From Typha latifolia (lineage: Eukaryota; Streptophyta; Magnoliopsida; Poales; Typhaceae): a stretch of 64,000 nt of DNA. The translations under genes were made by a program, and so were the position numbers. The DNA lies in the NCBI GenBank assembly GCA_019914945.1, contig CM034103.1:16148785-16212784 (forward strand), read 5' to 3'. Shown one piece after another: positions 13,130 to 25,854 of the stretch (positions are counted from its first letter, which is position 1; each line of letters begins with the position of its first letter). The notes under the pieces were generated by a model. It saw only the letters and a program-made list of their open reading frames with translations, did not search any database and was not told the origin of the DNA.

Positions 13130-14112
13130 ATTCTTCTTTCTATTTGTGATATTTGTCTCCTTTTGCTGAGTCAATACATTGGCTAGGCCTCAATCTTCAA
13201 GTCATGGCAGTCGCCGTTGAAGTTCTTTTTGAGATACATCACAGTTTTTGGTATAGCATTCGACCCTGACCAGAGGAGGACTTGCTGACAGAATGGATGC
13301 ATTTGATCCACAGCGTTGTCGCTCAAATACAAGCAGTCAGGATTACCCATTCCCTTTTGGCCACAGAAGTACACGTGGCATTCAATTGTTTCTAATTTTT
13401 TAAAGGGGTGGATTATATTTCTCTCATAGGGATTACATTCTTTTGTTCTTGTTACTGTTAATACTCTGATTTTAAATGGCTGATATATCTAAATATCTCA
13501 CGGAAGATATATTTAGTCGGTTTACATATCTTGCTTTGTAATATAGAATATTTTGATAAGATACAGCCGCTTGACATCAGTGCGGTTAGATCAATGAAAA
13601 GGATGCACGGCACCCAACCATTTAACCTCCCGTTCTATTGTTTGTTGAAGTGTATTGGAGATTGAGATGCATTATCTTACTAATTCGCAGATACTTTGCC
13701 CTTGTCCATTCTTCTTAGTGATTGGAAACTCTTATTTTGTAATGTAATGTAGTCTCATCTTATCAAACTTCTCTGCAAACAAGGAAGGTACAATCTTTTT
13801 GTTTTGGTGTCTGTGATGTTTTAAAAATATAGCTACTTCGAGAAGTATATGATATACTTTACTGCCTTATATATTGACTTGTTTGCTCTACTTGGCCCCA
13901 TTTTCTTGAGAATATATTAAATTGTATGAAGATCTATGATGATATCTGAACTGAGTTTCTGTTAGTTTTCTTGTGCAGAGGATTATCTCTGACCTTGGGA
14001 TCATTCAGATACTAGATAACAAAGTCTTTAGACAATCCATAGAACACAATAGAAATACAGTGGTGGTACACATCTCTCATCTCACATTCTACATCGCCCT
14101 GCATCACTGCTC
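13130..14112. other. Gene-free stretch between SS4 and LHCB1 (convergent)
   Basis: SS4 (plus) and LHCB1 (minus) converge here, so the stretch should hold both 3' UTRs. No other gene recognised. The minus-strand open frame at 13183-13374 has no support. Confidence 0.5.
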
Positions 14113-15004
<892 letters not shown>

Positions 15005-15035
15005 GTGAGTTTTGTGGGAAGAGAGGATAGAGGTC

Positions 15036-15079
15036 CTTATCCCAACGGCTAGGAGGATCTTTCTCTGTCTACCGATTGG
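15036..15079 (-). promoter_or_regulatory. I-box (GATAAG) and CCAAT box of LHCB1
   Basis: Minus-strand GATAAG at 15036-15041 (I-box, known from CAB and RBCS promoters) and CCAAT at 15075-15079, 30-75 bases upstream of the TATA box. The order CCAAT, I-box, TATA matches typical LHCB promoters. Confidence 0.6.
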
Positions 15080-15925
15080 TTAATGGCCTCTGACTCAGCA
15101 GTGAGTTGGCACTTGCTGAGCCTCTCGTTGTAAAAATTCTCATCCTAGTTTTTATCTTAAAAAATATATGCTCAACCAATCACACAAGACTCGCATCTAT
15201 CTATAATAAGATCAGATGGGCCCTGAACCCAATCTCTCATATATAGACAAATTACAATGGGCTGGCTATAAATAGGCCCAATAGTAATTAAGATTTGGAC
15301 TGCAAAGGCCCAATTCTTCTTCTTTTAGAGATTTTTCATTTCACACCCTGTATCATGTGTTTATTCCACCCTGCAATTTCACTATTTATAAATTGACCCT
15401 AAACGTTTTTACTAGATCCATGAAAACACCCTACTTGGGATCTTCTTTGAAAATCAAATGACAATCATAAGGTGGGTCCAGCCTTTCAGATATCTTTTTG
15501 GTACTGTATGTAGGGTGTAAATTAGAATAAGCATATAATATAGGTGTGAAATGCAAAAGATCCTATTGCAGGCCCGATAAGTACTCGTGCAACACACGCG
15601 TTATCCACTACAATTCGGTGTTCTTCATCCCCCGACCCGAGTACTACTACTACTTAGTAACTAGTGGCTATTCCACCCACACTTTGGAACATGTACGAAA
15701 GCTAAAAAGAATAACCGCCATACTCGGTATCCATCGTCGATTCATAGTAATATTCCTTTCCAACCTTTTGCTATATATATATATATTATACTCCCTCAAA
15801 GCCATCTATGCGTGTAATTCCACCAAACTCTTCTTTTTCTTCCTCTTCCTTTGCTTCTATTGATTCCTACATATATATATAGCAACCAAGCAATTCTAGT
15901 GAGAGAAAGATCCAAGCTGAACCCG
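15080..15925. other. Divergent intergenic region between LHCB1 and the HAD phosphatase
   Basis: Four TGGGCY (site II type) hexamers occur at 15217-15222, 15258-15263, 15275-15280 (minus) and 15307-15312 (minus), around a perfect TATAAATA at 15267-15274. A second TATA-like run (TA repeats, 15771-15790) lies about 140 bases before the phosphatase start and is the more likely core promoter for that gene. No coding gene seen. Confidence 0.5.
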
Positions 15926-16088
15926 ATGGCCGGCGTGGTCGCCACCTTCGACTTCGACGAGACGATCATAGGCTGCGACAGCGACATCTGGGTTGTCGAG
16001 CGATTAGGCGCCACCGAGCTCTTCGATCGTCTTCGTCCAACAATGCCATTGAACAATCTCATGGTTGGTGCATCAATATTACAACCAT

Positions 16089-16168
<80 letters not shown>

Positions 16169-16401
16169 GATTTGGTATTCTTTAATTGCTCATGTTAGTT
16201 TGTATATATATTTATACTTGTAGGACAAGATAACGAGGGAGTTGCACTCACAAGGGAGGTCTATTGAAGACATAACAAATTGCTTGAAGACAGCTCCTTT
16301 GGATCCTCACGTTGTTGATGCCATTAGATCCTCTTATGCTCTTGGGTATGCTTTAGTCCTATGGAACTCAATGCTTAATCTATGCATGTCTTCTAGCTAC
16401 T

Positions 16402-16450
<49 letters not shown>

Positions 16451-17191
16451 ATATATGTATATACATGTAGATGTGATCTCCGAATTGTGAGTGATGCCAA
16501 CCACTTGTTCATTGAGACAATTCTCAAACACCATGGGCTTCTTGAGTGCTTCTCGGAGATCAACACCAATCCCTGTTATGTGGATGAGGATGGGAGGCTT
16601 AGGATTCTTCCCTACCATGATCTCCACTCTTCTCCTCACGGTTGCAGCTTGTGCCCATCAAACATGTGCAAGGTAATTCAAAACTACGAACAAGTTATTA
16701 CCATGCAAATTAAGAAACTTGTACGAATGCGACGAGCCTCGCTCGTGCACTAAGACATTAATTTTCGAGTTGCTTAATCTTCAATGTTTTTTTGGATATA
16801 GCTCTAAGATTTGCAACTACAGGGAAAGATCTTTGACCGAATCCGAGCATCTGCGGACGCAGAGGGGAAGAAGCACTTCATCTACCTCGGCGACGGCAAG
16901 GGAGACTACTGCCCTTCCCTCAGGCTAACTGAAGCAGACTATGTGATGCCAAGAAAGGAATTCCCCCTGTGGGATCTTGTAAGCAACAACACCAAGCTTC
17001 TCAAAGCAGAGGTTCATGAATGGAGTAATGGCGAGGAGTTTGCAAGAGTTCTCTTGCAGCTAATCAACAAGACTACTGCTGCTGATCCTAATGATAGTTC
17101 TGCACAATTGATCTCAACGGACTGCAAGCTTGAGACAATTCCATTGTCTCCTAAAGAAGGCCTTCTCCTATCTCTGAGGGTTCCTCATTAA
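15926..17191 (+). CDS. HAD phosphatase, PHOSPHO1/PS2 (inorganic pyrophosphatase 1/2-like) family, 276 aa
   Basis: Plant members hydrolyse pyrophosphate or phosphoethanolamine/phosphocholine and several are induced by phosphate starvation. Exons: 15926-16063, 16224-16345, 16471-16672, 16823-17191 (831 nt). Seen: HAD motif I DFDET at residues 9-13 (nucleophile Asp9, acid/base Asp11), the family segment GCDLRIVSDAN with motif II Ser, the conserved C-rich stretch CPSNMCK, and motif IV GDGKGDYCP. Length is slightly short of the usual 280-295 aa. Intron 1 carries a (CT)n tract and intron 2 a (TA)n tract that runs almost to the acceptor. I saw no perfect PHR1 site (GNATATNC) in the upstream stretch I checked, so phosphate control is not shown. 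The choice between pyrophosphatase and phosphocholine phosphatase cannot be made from sequence. Confidence 0.9.
16096..16164. repeat. (CT)n microsatellite
   Basis: About 34 CT units in intron 1 of the HAD phosphatase, starting about 30 bases after the donor. Confidence 0.97.
16403..16469. repeat. (TA)n microsatellite, partly TATG
   Basis: Perfect TA run then interspersed TATATG units, ending immediately before the acceptor of intron 2 of the HAD phosphatase. Confidence 0.97.
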
Positions 17192-18463
17192 CCAATATTT
17201 ATACAAGTCCATTTGTACTATATATCATTGATCAAAGACCATGTTTTACACTATCATTTAATCTTTTTTTTTTGTTTTCCTTCCTTAGAATTAGTTTCTC
17301 TCGCCATGCATTATACATATAGTAAGCTCCCAAATGGAAGTGGGCATCCTAAGATTGCAAGGACACGTCAGAAGATAGCGAAGCAGGCAAAATAACGACA
17401 TGATTCACTAGCAACAGCATTCTAATAATTGAGAAGAAAAAAAAGTCTTGCATGAGTTGTGTTCCATTAAGGCTTGTGAGGGTCATAGGAGAAACACTTA
17501 CATTGAAAAGGGCTTGCGCAGAAAGCACAAGAAGACAATCCAAGTGATGATCATGCAAAGAACCAGTCAGAGTCTCAGAAAGAGGAAGCTGTCGTCATCC
17601 TGTACATCAATCACTAGAAGAGACGGTAAATAATGCCACGCTGACAGACATCTGACACTAATCTTCTCTTCTCGAAGAATAATGCATAATTACCCGCATT
17701 AAATGAGCTAAGCAACACCTGAGACATAGCCAAAGTGATTCTTTCTTCAGATAAGAGGAATTCAGATACATTAATCCTACATCTTACAACTACAAGATAA
17801 TTTTAAAAGATACAGCTACCTGCTAGTTACTGTAATCTTCAGAACCCCCCCAAAAAGAAGAGAACAAGTTGCTGTTCTTCTACACTGGATGAAATCAAAC
17901 TTTGAATCTCACTAGGTATTCTTTTACTATATTTCTGATACCTCTGTGTGCTGGAGACATACATAAACCAACAAATGTGTGTTTTTTTTACCAATTTTCC
18001 ATTGACTTAAACTATATGGAAGCAGGGTTGGCCAAGAATAATAATTTCAATACGCGTGCCAATGAAGATAAGGATATTCCTAATCATGAGAGCTGACCAA
18101 GAAACCACAAGTAGCCAATTGTTACGCATTCATTCCTTTGTGGCAGGAAAAAATCTTGGAGTACAGCCTTGACATACAGATGCTCATATAGAATCTAAAG
18201 GAATAAAGGAGACATCTTGATTAGCGACACCAACCCATATTATTATTACTAGGATTCACAGGTTGAGAGTAGTGCGCAGTGATGGATGGAACAGAATCTT
18301 CCTTGTCCAATTATTCCCATTTCCTATTTATCCCTTCCCTATCTACAGATACAAATTCTATTCCAGATGTCAGGTAGAACCTTATGAGCCTAAGACTAGC
18401 TCCAGTTCTGCGTGGCATTGCCAATCTCGTTACTCTTCCTAACATTCCCCATCCTTTCTGGTA
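17192..18463. other. Convergent intergenic region between HAD phosphatase and NDL
   Basis: Expected to hold the 3' UTRs of both flanking genes. No further gene recognised. A short frame at 17316-17394 (ending KIARTRQKIAKQAK) and other small frames show no family resemblance. Confidence 0.5.
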
Positions 18464-19650
18464 TCAAACTTGAAGTGAAGCCCTTGTCTTTATAGGCTTT
18501 AGCTTCAGTCCCATGCTCTCAGGCGACAGCAACTCAGGGGAGATGCACGACGGACTGAGGGGGCCGCGTGGGCTGATACTAAGCAGGCTTGGCCTGTAAA
18601 GTCCGTATCCCATGAAGAAATACTCCAAGGGAACTAGCATAGCATGGGGTTGCTCTTCAGTGACTAGTGATCCACATGCCTCAACCTGAATTGGGTTACG
18701 GAAATATCAACACAGTGATGATGGCAATTCAGAGGACAAATGTACAAGATGTATCAGTTTCATGATAATACCTCGACTAAGGCACTGTACCGTCCGTCCA
18801 ACTTTGTGGTCATGTATAGGGCATCAGAATGGAAGGGAGAGTTCTTACCAACAAATATTAATGTCCGACACTGTAATTGCGGCAATCCTTCTGTGATGTC
18901 ATATCTCCTGATAATCAACAAACATTCACAATATTAGAGTTTACTAAGTAATGCTGATTGATATTTATACAGCAAAGTCTACTGCTGTACCCATTAATTG
19001 ACTGAAGAAACTGCCAGACGTTGGTACTTTCTCTCTCTCCCAGCAGCTGCAGAAGCAAGGGTATTAGGCATCATCACATCATCGTATACAAAATGTATAA
19101 ACGTGTAAAAAGAAAATACTTCTGGCAAACACTCACAGTTCCGCAGGCTTGTACAACATCAGACTCAGGGACATGTGCACTGCTGCGAACTTCCTACTAA
19201 CAAAGTCATTGAGAGAGCCATCAAACACCATGACAAGAAATTCCCTTTTACTGAATCAGACAATGTACAGGGACTTGGACTCACAGACCTTGCTGAAGTA
19301 TCGGTGGAGCAAAAAATCCTTCATCAAGCCACACATCCCATAGAAATAGAGTAAATTTGACATCACCTAGAGGAGGGATTTTGCTAATTAGTTTAAGATC
19401 TGAACAATAATTACAAGGAGATGGCATGCAGAGAGCCAGTACTAGTAGTCAAAGGATCTAGTGCAGTACTTTATTACACAACCACTCTGTCCAAGATGGA
19501 GCTCTACAAATAGGAGAAACCACAATCAAGCCTAGAACGCGCTCTCTGTATCTGATCTAGAACCAATTATCAAACATATAGTCAACATTTCAGAAATGGA
19601 ACGACAATTAAAAGCAATACTTGTGATGTGCAGGAAGAAGTATGAGAGAG

Positions 19651-19698
<48 letters not shown>

Positions 19699-21391
19699 AC
19701 AGAAAAAAGTGTGAGAATATAAGCACCAGCCATTACCCCCAGGCACATAACTGAACGTAGCCTAAAAAATTTAAAAATTTAAAGAGAATGTCAAAATTCC
19801 AAAATGTCTTACAGAGCCTCTTTCTTAATAAACTCTAAGATTTAACATATCAAAGTATATTACCCAAAATAGTCAAGAACATCTGCAACTTGATCTGCCA
19901 AATCATCAACAGAAGGGATTGTAGCTTTGTCTGAAATTGGAGCCGCTCCCAACTGCAATATCACATGAGGGTGTTTATAAACAAGTTCATGTGAAAAGAG
20001 TTCACAACCACTGAGAAGAAGTGTGGAGACTTCCAGAGAATTTTAAGCTGCAACAACAACACAGACCTCATGTCCTGGAGGGCTGATGTGATATATGCAG
20101 AAGTTGTGAAGCAGCAATGAAGCAACTTCACCACAGAGAAACAATCCTTGAAAACATGATACATCTGATGATTCCCAACAAAAACATAAAAACAAGAAGA
20201 GTGAATATTTCTTTTTGTTTGCATTATGTTGCAAGATGGGCACCCTTGGCGAATAAGTATTTGGTAAAGGAAACAAAGGAAGATAAAGGAGTACTTTTGC
20301 AATTTAATCATATTTCATTTTTCGATTTGTAATACTAGATTCTAATGTATACCGTATGTATAAATTGTGTGCACTATATTATAACAAAATATATATCGAT
20401 TATAGAAAATATATACACTTAATGAAGGATGTGAGAATATGAATACAAACATTTCCTCTTCTAGATATATAGACAGCTCCTTTTAAAAGTGATGGCATGA
20501 ACAAAGATCAAATCTAAACTAATGCATTTATCAGAATGAAGAATCCGAGGAGAATACTTTAAACATGTAAAATTTGAAGGCGCTCACTGGACATGCAAAT
20601 TTGAAGCCATATGACATCAAATGCTTTTTTTTCCTTCTTTTTGTTAGAAAGGAGGAAGGATGGGAGCTCTAGCATAGGCAGTATTCAACTTACAATTTAA
20701 ACCTACATCTGGGTAGGTTATAAGAGCAGGCTTTCCTAGATCTCCAAACACTGCAACGGATACTGTTCCATGGCTTGTTCTAATGATATGCTCCTGTGGA
20801 CAGCGTCGGAAAGGCAAATCATGATAAAGATAACTAAAAACCATTGCTCTAATACTAAATCATGTAACTAAACAATCAAATTAAATTAAAAGACATAAAA
20901 CGTTATCTAAAACTTTATAAAATATAATTTCAAATAAATAACTATACACATCTTTGAAAATAATCATCAATAGACTAGTGGACCAGCTCCAAGTGGATCT
21001 TTGGGTCAACAGAAAATTGACCCTGACAATGTCGTGCCACCAAAAGAATAGTATCAAGGAGAACGAAGGCATCAAGGAATTCCAGTTGAGAGAAGTAATT
21101 ATCGTACTCCATTTTGTTATTCCCAGCTAATTATCAACTATATTACTTGTCTTTGGAATCATTTGCTGACTATATCTGTCTGAATATATAACAATCAAAG
21201 AGAAAATATAAAAGGCAAAGGGAAAAGAATGCATCTTGCTTCAGAAACGCAAGTAATCTCCATCAAGAAAGGAGCAGGAAATAATAAGTTTACAGACACA
21301 ATCGAAAAATTCAACAAAACGAAACCTTTCCACCAAGAGAGACGGTCTCCACGTCCACCGACACCGACACCGACCCGCTCGATTCCCTCAT
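18464..21391 (-). CDS. NDL/NDR-family (SF21-like) protein, 11 exons, 349 aa
   Basis: Plant NDL proteins are alpha/beta-hydrolase-fold proteins without the catalytic triad. They bind G-protein beta subunit AGB1 and affect auxin transport; SF21 members are pollen/pistil expressed. Exons in transcription order: 21326-21391, 20694-20793, 20067-20164, 19864-19952, 19701-19761, 19470-19556, 19289-19366, 19137-19193, 18991-19046, 18772-18907, 18464-18685 (1050 nt). Seen: [22 protein letters not shown] in exon 1, then [42 protein letters not shown], the conserved QCRTLIFVG strand and the family C-terminus [26 protein letters not shown]. Start chosen because the [15 protein letters not shown] exon is the family N-terminus and keeps phase. 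Intron 5 contains a long (CT)n on the coding strand starting 6 bases after its GT. A (GA)n tract lies in the leader. Confidence 0.93.
19641..19694. repeat. (GA)n microsatellite in NDL intron 5
   Basis: About 25 GA units, nearly uninterrupted. On the coding strand it is (CT)n directly after the GTAATT donor of a 144-base intron. Confidence 0.97.
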
Positions 21392-21432
21392 CGGCCGAGG
21401 ACGGTTTTGCCCCTCCGACGAGAGAAACCGTT

Positions 21433-21496
<64 letters not shown>

Positions 21497-21928
21497 CCCT
21501 TCCTTCCCTCGCTTATAAAACGAAGGTTTCGAACTCACCCACCTCTCCGCGAAACCGATTCGGCCCACCGACGGATTCCTCTCTCTCTCGATCGAGTTGT
21601 CGTTCCAGCTGGCAGCTGGAGACTTAGTCATTCTTCTTGGACCCCACCAGCTTGCTGTGCAAGTGTGTATGCCTGTGACCGAGTAACTGAGGAAATTTAA
21701 CTCCGAACCCTGGTCAAGGGGAGTGGAATAGTGGATCGTCTGCAGCCTTGATTGCAAGAATTCACTTAGCTCGCCATTCTTAGCCGGATAACAGTTGTCC
21801 AATGAATAGGTTAAGTTCCGTGGCAATTTGTAAAAGAATCTATATCCATATCCATATTTACTGAGGATTTCCCGTTCTTTCTCCATCCTTCTCGCCAAAA
21901 GCTAATTTCGCGTTCCATTCGATCTCCC
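21392..21928. promoter_or_regulatory. Head-to-head spacer of NDL and the SUN pseudogene
   Basis: A 537-base spacer between divergent start codons. It holds an interrupted (CT)n tract at 21434-21494, which is GA-type on the NDL transcript and lies 40-105 bases upstream of the NDL ATG. Probably contains the NDL promoter and leader, and formerly a shared promoter. Confidence 0.5.
21434..21494. repeat. (CT)n-rich tract in NDL leader
   Basis: CT units interrupted by CC, on the strand opposite NDL. Confidence 0.9.
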
Positions 21929-24827
21929 ATGAGGAGGAAGAAGAAGAAATGGTCATCTGTGGCCATGGATGGAGGCGGGAGGAAGAGACTGCGCGAGTTG
22001 TCCCTCTCCCTCCTCTTCCTCTTCTACTTAGGCTTCAGCTGTGGCCAAGGCGTTCAAGGTTGGTAGCATAACTTCTATTTTTACTCGAATTTGTGAAGAT
22101 TGATACAATTCGTGTATATTTATATGTTTTTGGTGAAACTCAATTGCCAGTTTCTGACTCTTGACTTATTCTGCGAGAAAGTACAGCTTACTAGATCTTA
22201 AAGGAGCCTCTTTTCGTAAAATCTCACCTCTGCTGGACTGTGAAAAGTTTGTTTTCTTAAATACTTGTGGATTCTTATGTTGATGAAACAATGGAAATGA
22301 CGACTTTTGTGAAGTGATGCCGCTAGAATCCTATCTTCTTAGCCTACACAGCAATTACTGCCCTATAAGTAGAGTATTGGAATCCCAGAATTTCTTAGGA
22401 AATGAGACAATCTGAAAGTACAGAGATCATGAACAGGAAAGTGATACGGGAAATTTCAATAGCCAGAAGAAAGAAAAGATCGAGACGTTTACAGCAAAAA
22501 CCTATCTTGGACTCGATGAGTTCCTGGACTTAGCTTTGCAAAGAAGGCAAAGTGATGCGTGTGAGATGTTCGGGAAAATTACTCATAGACTTGAGCCAGG
22601 AGGTGCGGTTTATAACTATGCATCCTCCTCCAAGGGTGCAAAAATTTTGGCTCACAACAAGGAGGCAAAGGGGGCAGCTAATATCTTGTGCAGGGACAAG
22701 GACAAGTATCTCAGTAACCCTTGTTCAGCTGGTGGAAAATTTGTCATAATTGAGCTCTTTGAGTAGACCCTAGTCGATTCTCTTGAGATTGCAAATCTTG
22801 AGCATTATTCCTCCAATTTCAAGGATTTTGAACTGTTGGGAAGCTTAGGATACCCAACCGAGAAATGGGTCCTTCTTGGGAGTTTTTCTGCGCAGAATGA
22901 GAAGCACAAACAGAGCTTTATTCTTCTGGAACCCAGATGGACAAGGTACATGAGGTTGAACTTGGTCAGCCATTATGGGTCAGAATTCTACTGTACGTTG
23001 AGCTATCTAAGAGGTTTATGGTGTGGATGCAGTTGAGAGGATGCTGGGAGACCTAATTGTGGCTTCTAATGAATCTTCTGCCAACCGTGTTGCTTCTTTG
23101 AATCTGGAGGAGAGAGGACATAATGATATCATTCGGGTTCACAGTGGGGTTGATGTTCATGTTAGAATACAGAATGTAAATCGCTTGAAGAGTGATAGTT
23201 CCAAAGTCAATGTGTTTCATCTCGTGAAAGAAGTTAACGATCAGTAAATAGGAAGAGGGCCTAGCAATGCTGTTTTGAAGATTTCAATGCAGAGAAAAAG
23301 ATCCTTGGAACTGTGCCTTTCCTCTTTGGAGGAATACCTCAGAGAACTTAATCTAAGATATGATGATGTACTACTGCATCTTCAGAAGGGGATTTCTCAG
23401 TATAATGAGCTGTTGGAAAAGATCAAATCTGATGTCAGTGGTCTTATGGATGTAAAGGAATATATGGTAAATGAATTTGCTACTCAGTCCATGCTACATT
23501 ACTATCTGGTTTCTTAGTATACTTGCATTACAGTTGTCTTCACTGCATCAGCAAGCTTTGAGCTTAAATTGAAAGTAAGATATTCTTGGAAACTTCTCCA
23601 CATCGTAGATTTCCTAATCTTTCAGGTGAAGGAACTAACCAATGTTATGGATTGGAAAACATCCGTGTCAATTGAGCTAGATGCTTTTGTCAGAGAAAAT
23701 GCTGTACTCGGGTTAGAGAATAGTTCTATGATACTACTTGCAGAATGTTACATATCTGCAACTTACTACTTGCAACAATTGGTTTATGCTAATATTATGT
23801 TCCTGGAAGTTTCAGGATTGTAGGTCATCTTTAACTACTTTGTAGTTTGTTCTTTAGTTTGTATGTTCTGCCATCAATTCTGATTTTGTAATAGTAATCC
23901 TTAATAATATCAGTAAACACTAGTTGTATATATCCATAGTTATAGATAAGTGTGTGCAACTGTGCATAATTGAACTATAGTATGAGAATTTCAATGAAGA
24001 CAGTGTTGGTGAAACTCCCCTCAAGGGTATGTTCATGCAAAATCTATTGCTCACAAGAACAAATAAATAATATCCAAAGGCAGTAGAATAACCATTAGGA
24101 AAGAGATCAAGGAACAGACAGGACTAAGGAGTAATTATCCAGCTGATTAGTTAGTGGGAACTGTAAGATTTCTTTCCTAAGCAAACCAAGTGAAATTGTC
24201 TGTGATTTGTGAAATATGTTTTCTACTATTGACATTTCCATTTCAATTTACTAAAATTTGGCTTAGACACCTTGCTTGTTTTGTATCATTTAAAGCTTAA
24301 CATCAAGTAATAAGAAGTTCAGGACTAGGTCTCTCCTCAAAAAGATAGGATGATTGGAAACAATAATGTCACTAATCCTGCCGCCTTTTATTTTTCCAGG
24401 GCAAAATATTTATGCTGCTGACTTGCTCTAAAACTGCAGAAAAGATTGCCCAAACTTTTGCATGTAACTAATTCTACAAATATTAAAGCTTCTTCGGAAT
24501 TGCAACTTCTTCCATATGTTGGTGCAGTAAGTACATGAAAATTATAACCTGTAAAACTATATGGCAAGAGATACTAAGCTCCACTACATCTGTTTTGCAG
24601 AGCAAATGGCAAATGTTGAGAAGATCCAAAGCAACCAAGAAATTCTACATAACAAGGAACTTGCTCTGCTCACCGTTTCATACCTTGCATTTCTCAAGTT
24701 AGTATGTGATAGGATCTTGGCTTTCCACAAGACCTCTGATCCCGAGAGGATGTTTAGGACAAGCACGAGTTGGCTTTTGGTATTGGCAAGTAGCAGCATG
24801 GCAACTCTAATACTTTTAGCTGTATAG
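21929..24827 (+). pseudogene. Broken plant mid-SUN domain gene (SUN3/SUN4-like)
   Basis: Mid-SUN proteins are ER/nuclear-envelope membrane proteins with a central SUN domain. A possible first exon (21929-22058) encodes a basic N-tail and a hydrophobic segment (LSLSLLFLFYLGFS). The SUN domain follows from about 22434: [58 protein letters not shown]. Downstream are the coiled region (23246-23468), a further piece (VKELTNVMDWKTSV, from about 23627) and the C-terminal membrane pair ending in a stop at 24825-24827. Lesions seen: TAG at 22764-22766 where the family has Glu (E-L-x-E-[E]-T-L-V-D); a one-base insertion near 23007-23016 that moves [12 protein letters not shown] out of frame; and TAA at 23245-23247 within a segment that stays conserved afterwards. 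The phase of the first exon also does not fit the SUN-domain exon. Similarity to the family is otherwise high, so inactivation appears recent. Confidence 0.85.
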
Positions 24828-25854
24828 CTAATTTCTCATCTTAGTAGTTGATGATAGTTTTCTCTTTCACTGGTAGAAAATTTTTCTTTCCCTCTAACAT
24901 ATCTCCATCAAACTTATCTTCTTTTTTTAAATTTCTTTTTTGTCATTCTTTACTTGTATGGTATACCACTCAAATTTGAGGCCTTACATCCAATGTAGTT
25001 ACAAAGAAATGTAGCGTATGATTTTTTCCTTGCTGGACTCAGATATTTGTTCTACAACTCTGTACTGTCTCACCTCAGGCACTGCATTTTAGACCAAATA
25101 TGTCCATCGTAACGCATATAATTTTCATAGTCCACGGACTGTTGATTAAAAAAAAAAACGCATATAATTTTCTTCACTTATCTACATCTTTTCTCTTTCT
25201 TTTTTTTATTCCAAGAACGATCAACTTTGGTATCATTCAAGGCACACATGTTCAATCCTGCAGTCGAGAAGTACATAGAATTGCATCAACAGTTAAATGT
25301 ATAGCTTGCCAGGAATTATTCATTACAGCATTCATCCAAACCTGCGCCTCATAATTATAACCATCACAAAGCCAACTTAATATACAGTAGCTGCAGAAAG
25401 GCAAAGCAGACCCAGAGAAAGTTCTTTGCTTCACAGCCAAGCATCCATAAGCCCATGCTCTAAATAGCAGATATTACGAACTAATGCACCTCTGTGTTAA
25501 TGGAGGCGATCCACTAAATTTTCGCTATGTTGTGGCTATGAATTGGACTTACTTTGTCTGCTGAATTACTGCTGTGGCAAATAGAAGAATACAGATATTC
25601 ATCGCATAAAAAATGGGGAAAAAGAGTCATGAAGTTCATTAGATGCCAAAACATAAGATAATTGATATAACAAGAAAAAAAAATAAGCCAGCAAAATTAT
25701 TGAGGCAATGATGAATGTCTCGCTGACCGCTAGTTCCGAAGGTTTTGCGAAACAAAATTTTGTATGTGAAATGAGGTCAGGACCTGATTATCAAACAAAC
25801 CATTGACTAAACAGATGCAGATTGTAAACCAGTTTTATAATCAGGACTGCTTGT
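24828..25854. other. Convergent intergenic region after SUN pseudogene and ATP synthase g
   Basis: Nothing recognisable apart from AT-rich sequence and presumed 3' UTR of the ATP synthase g gene near 25400-25850. Confidence 0.5.

Noticed and set aside
21311..21898. 195-codon minus-strand frame ending in NDL exon 1 sequence
   Set aside because: Only its last 22 codons are real NDL exon 1; upstream part is Arg/Glu from the GA tract in the leader, and the family starts at MRESSGSV.
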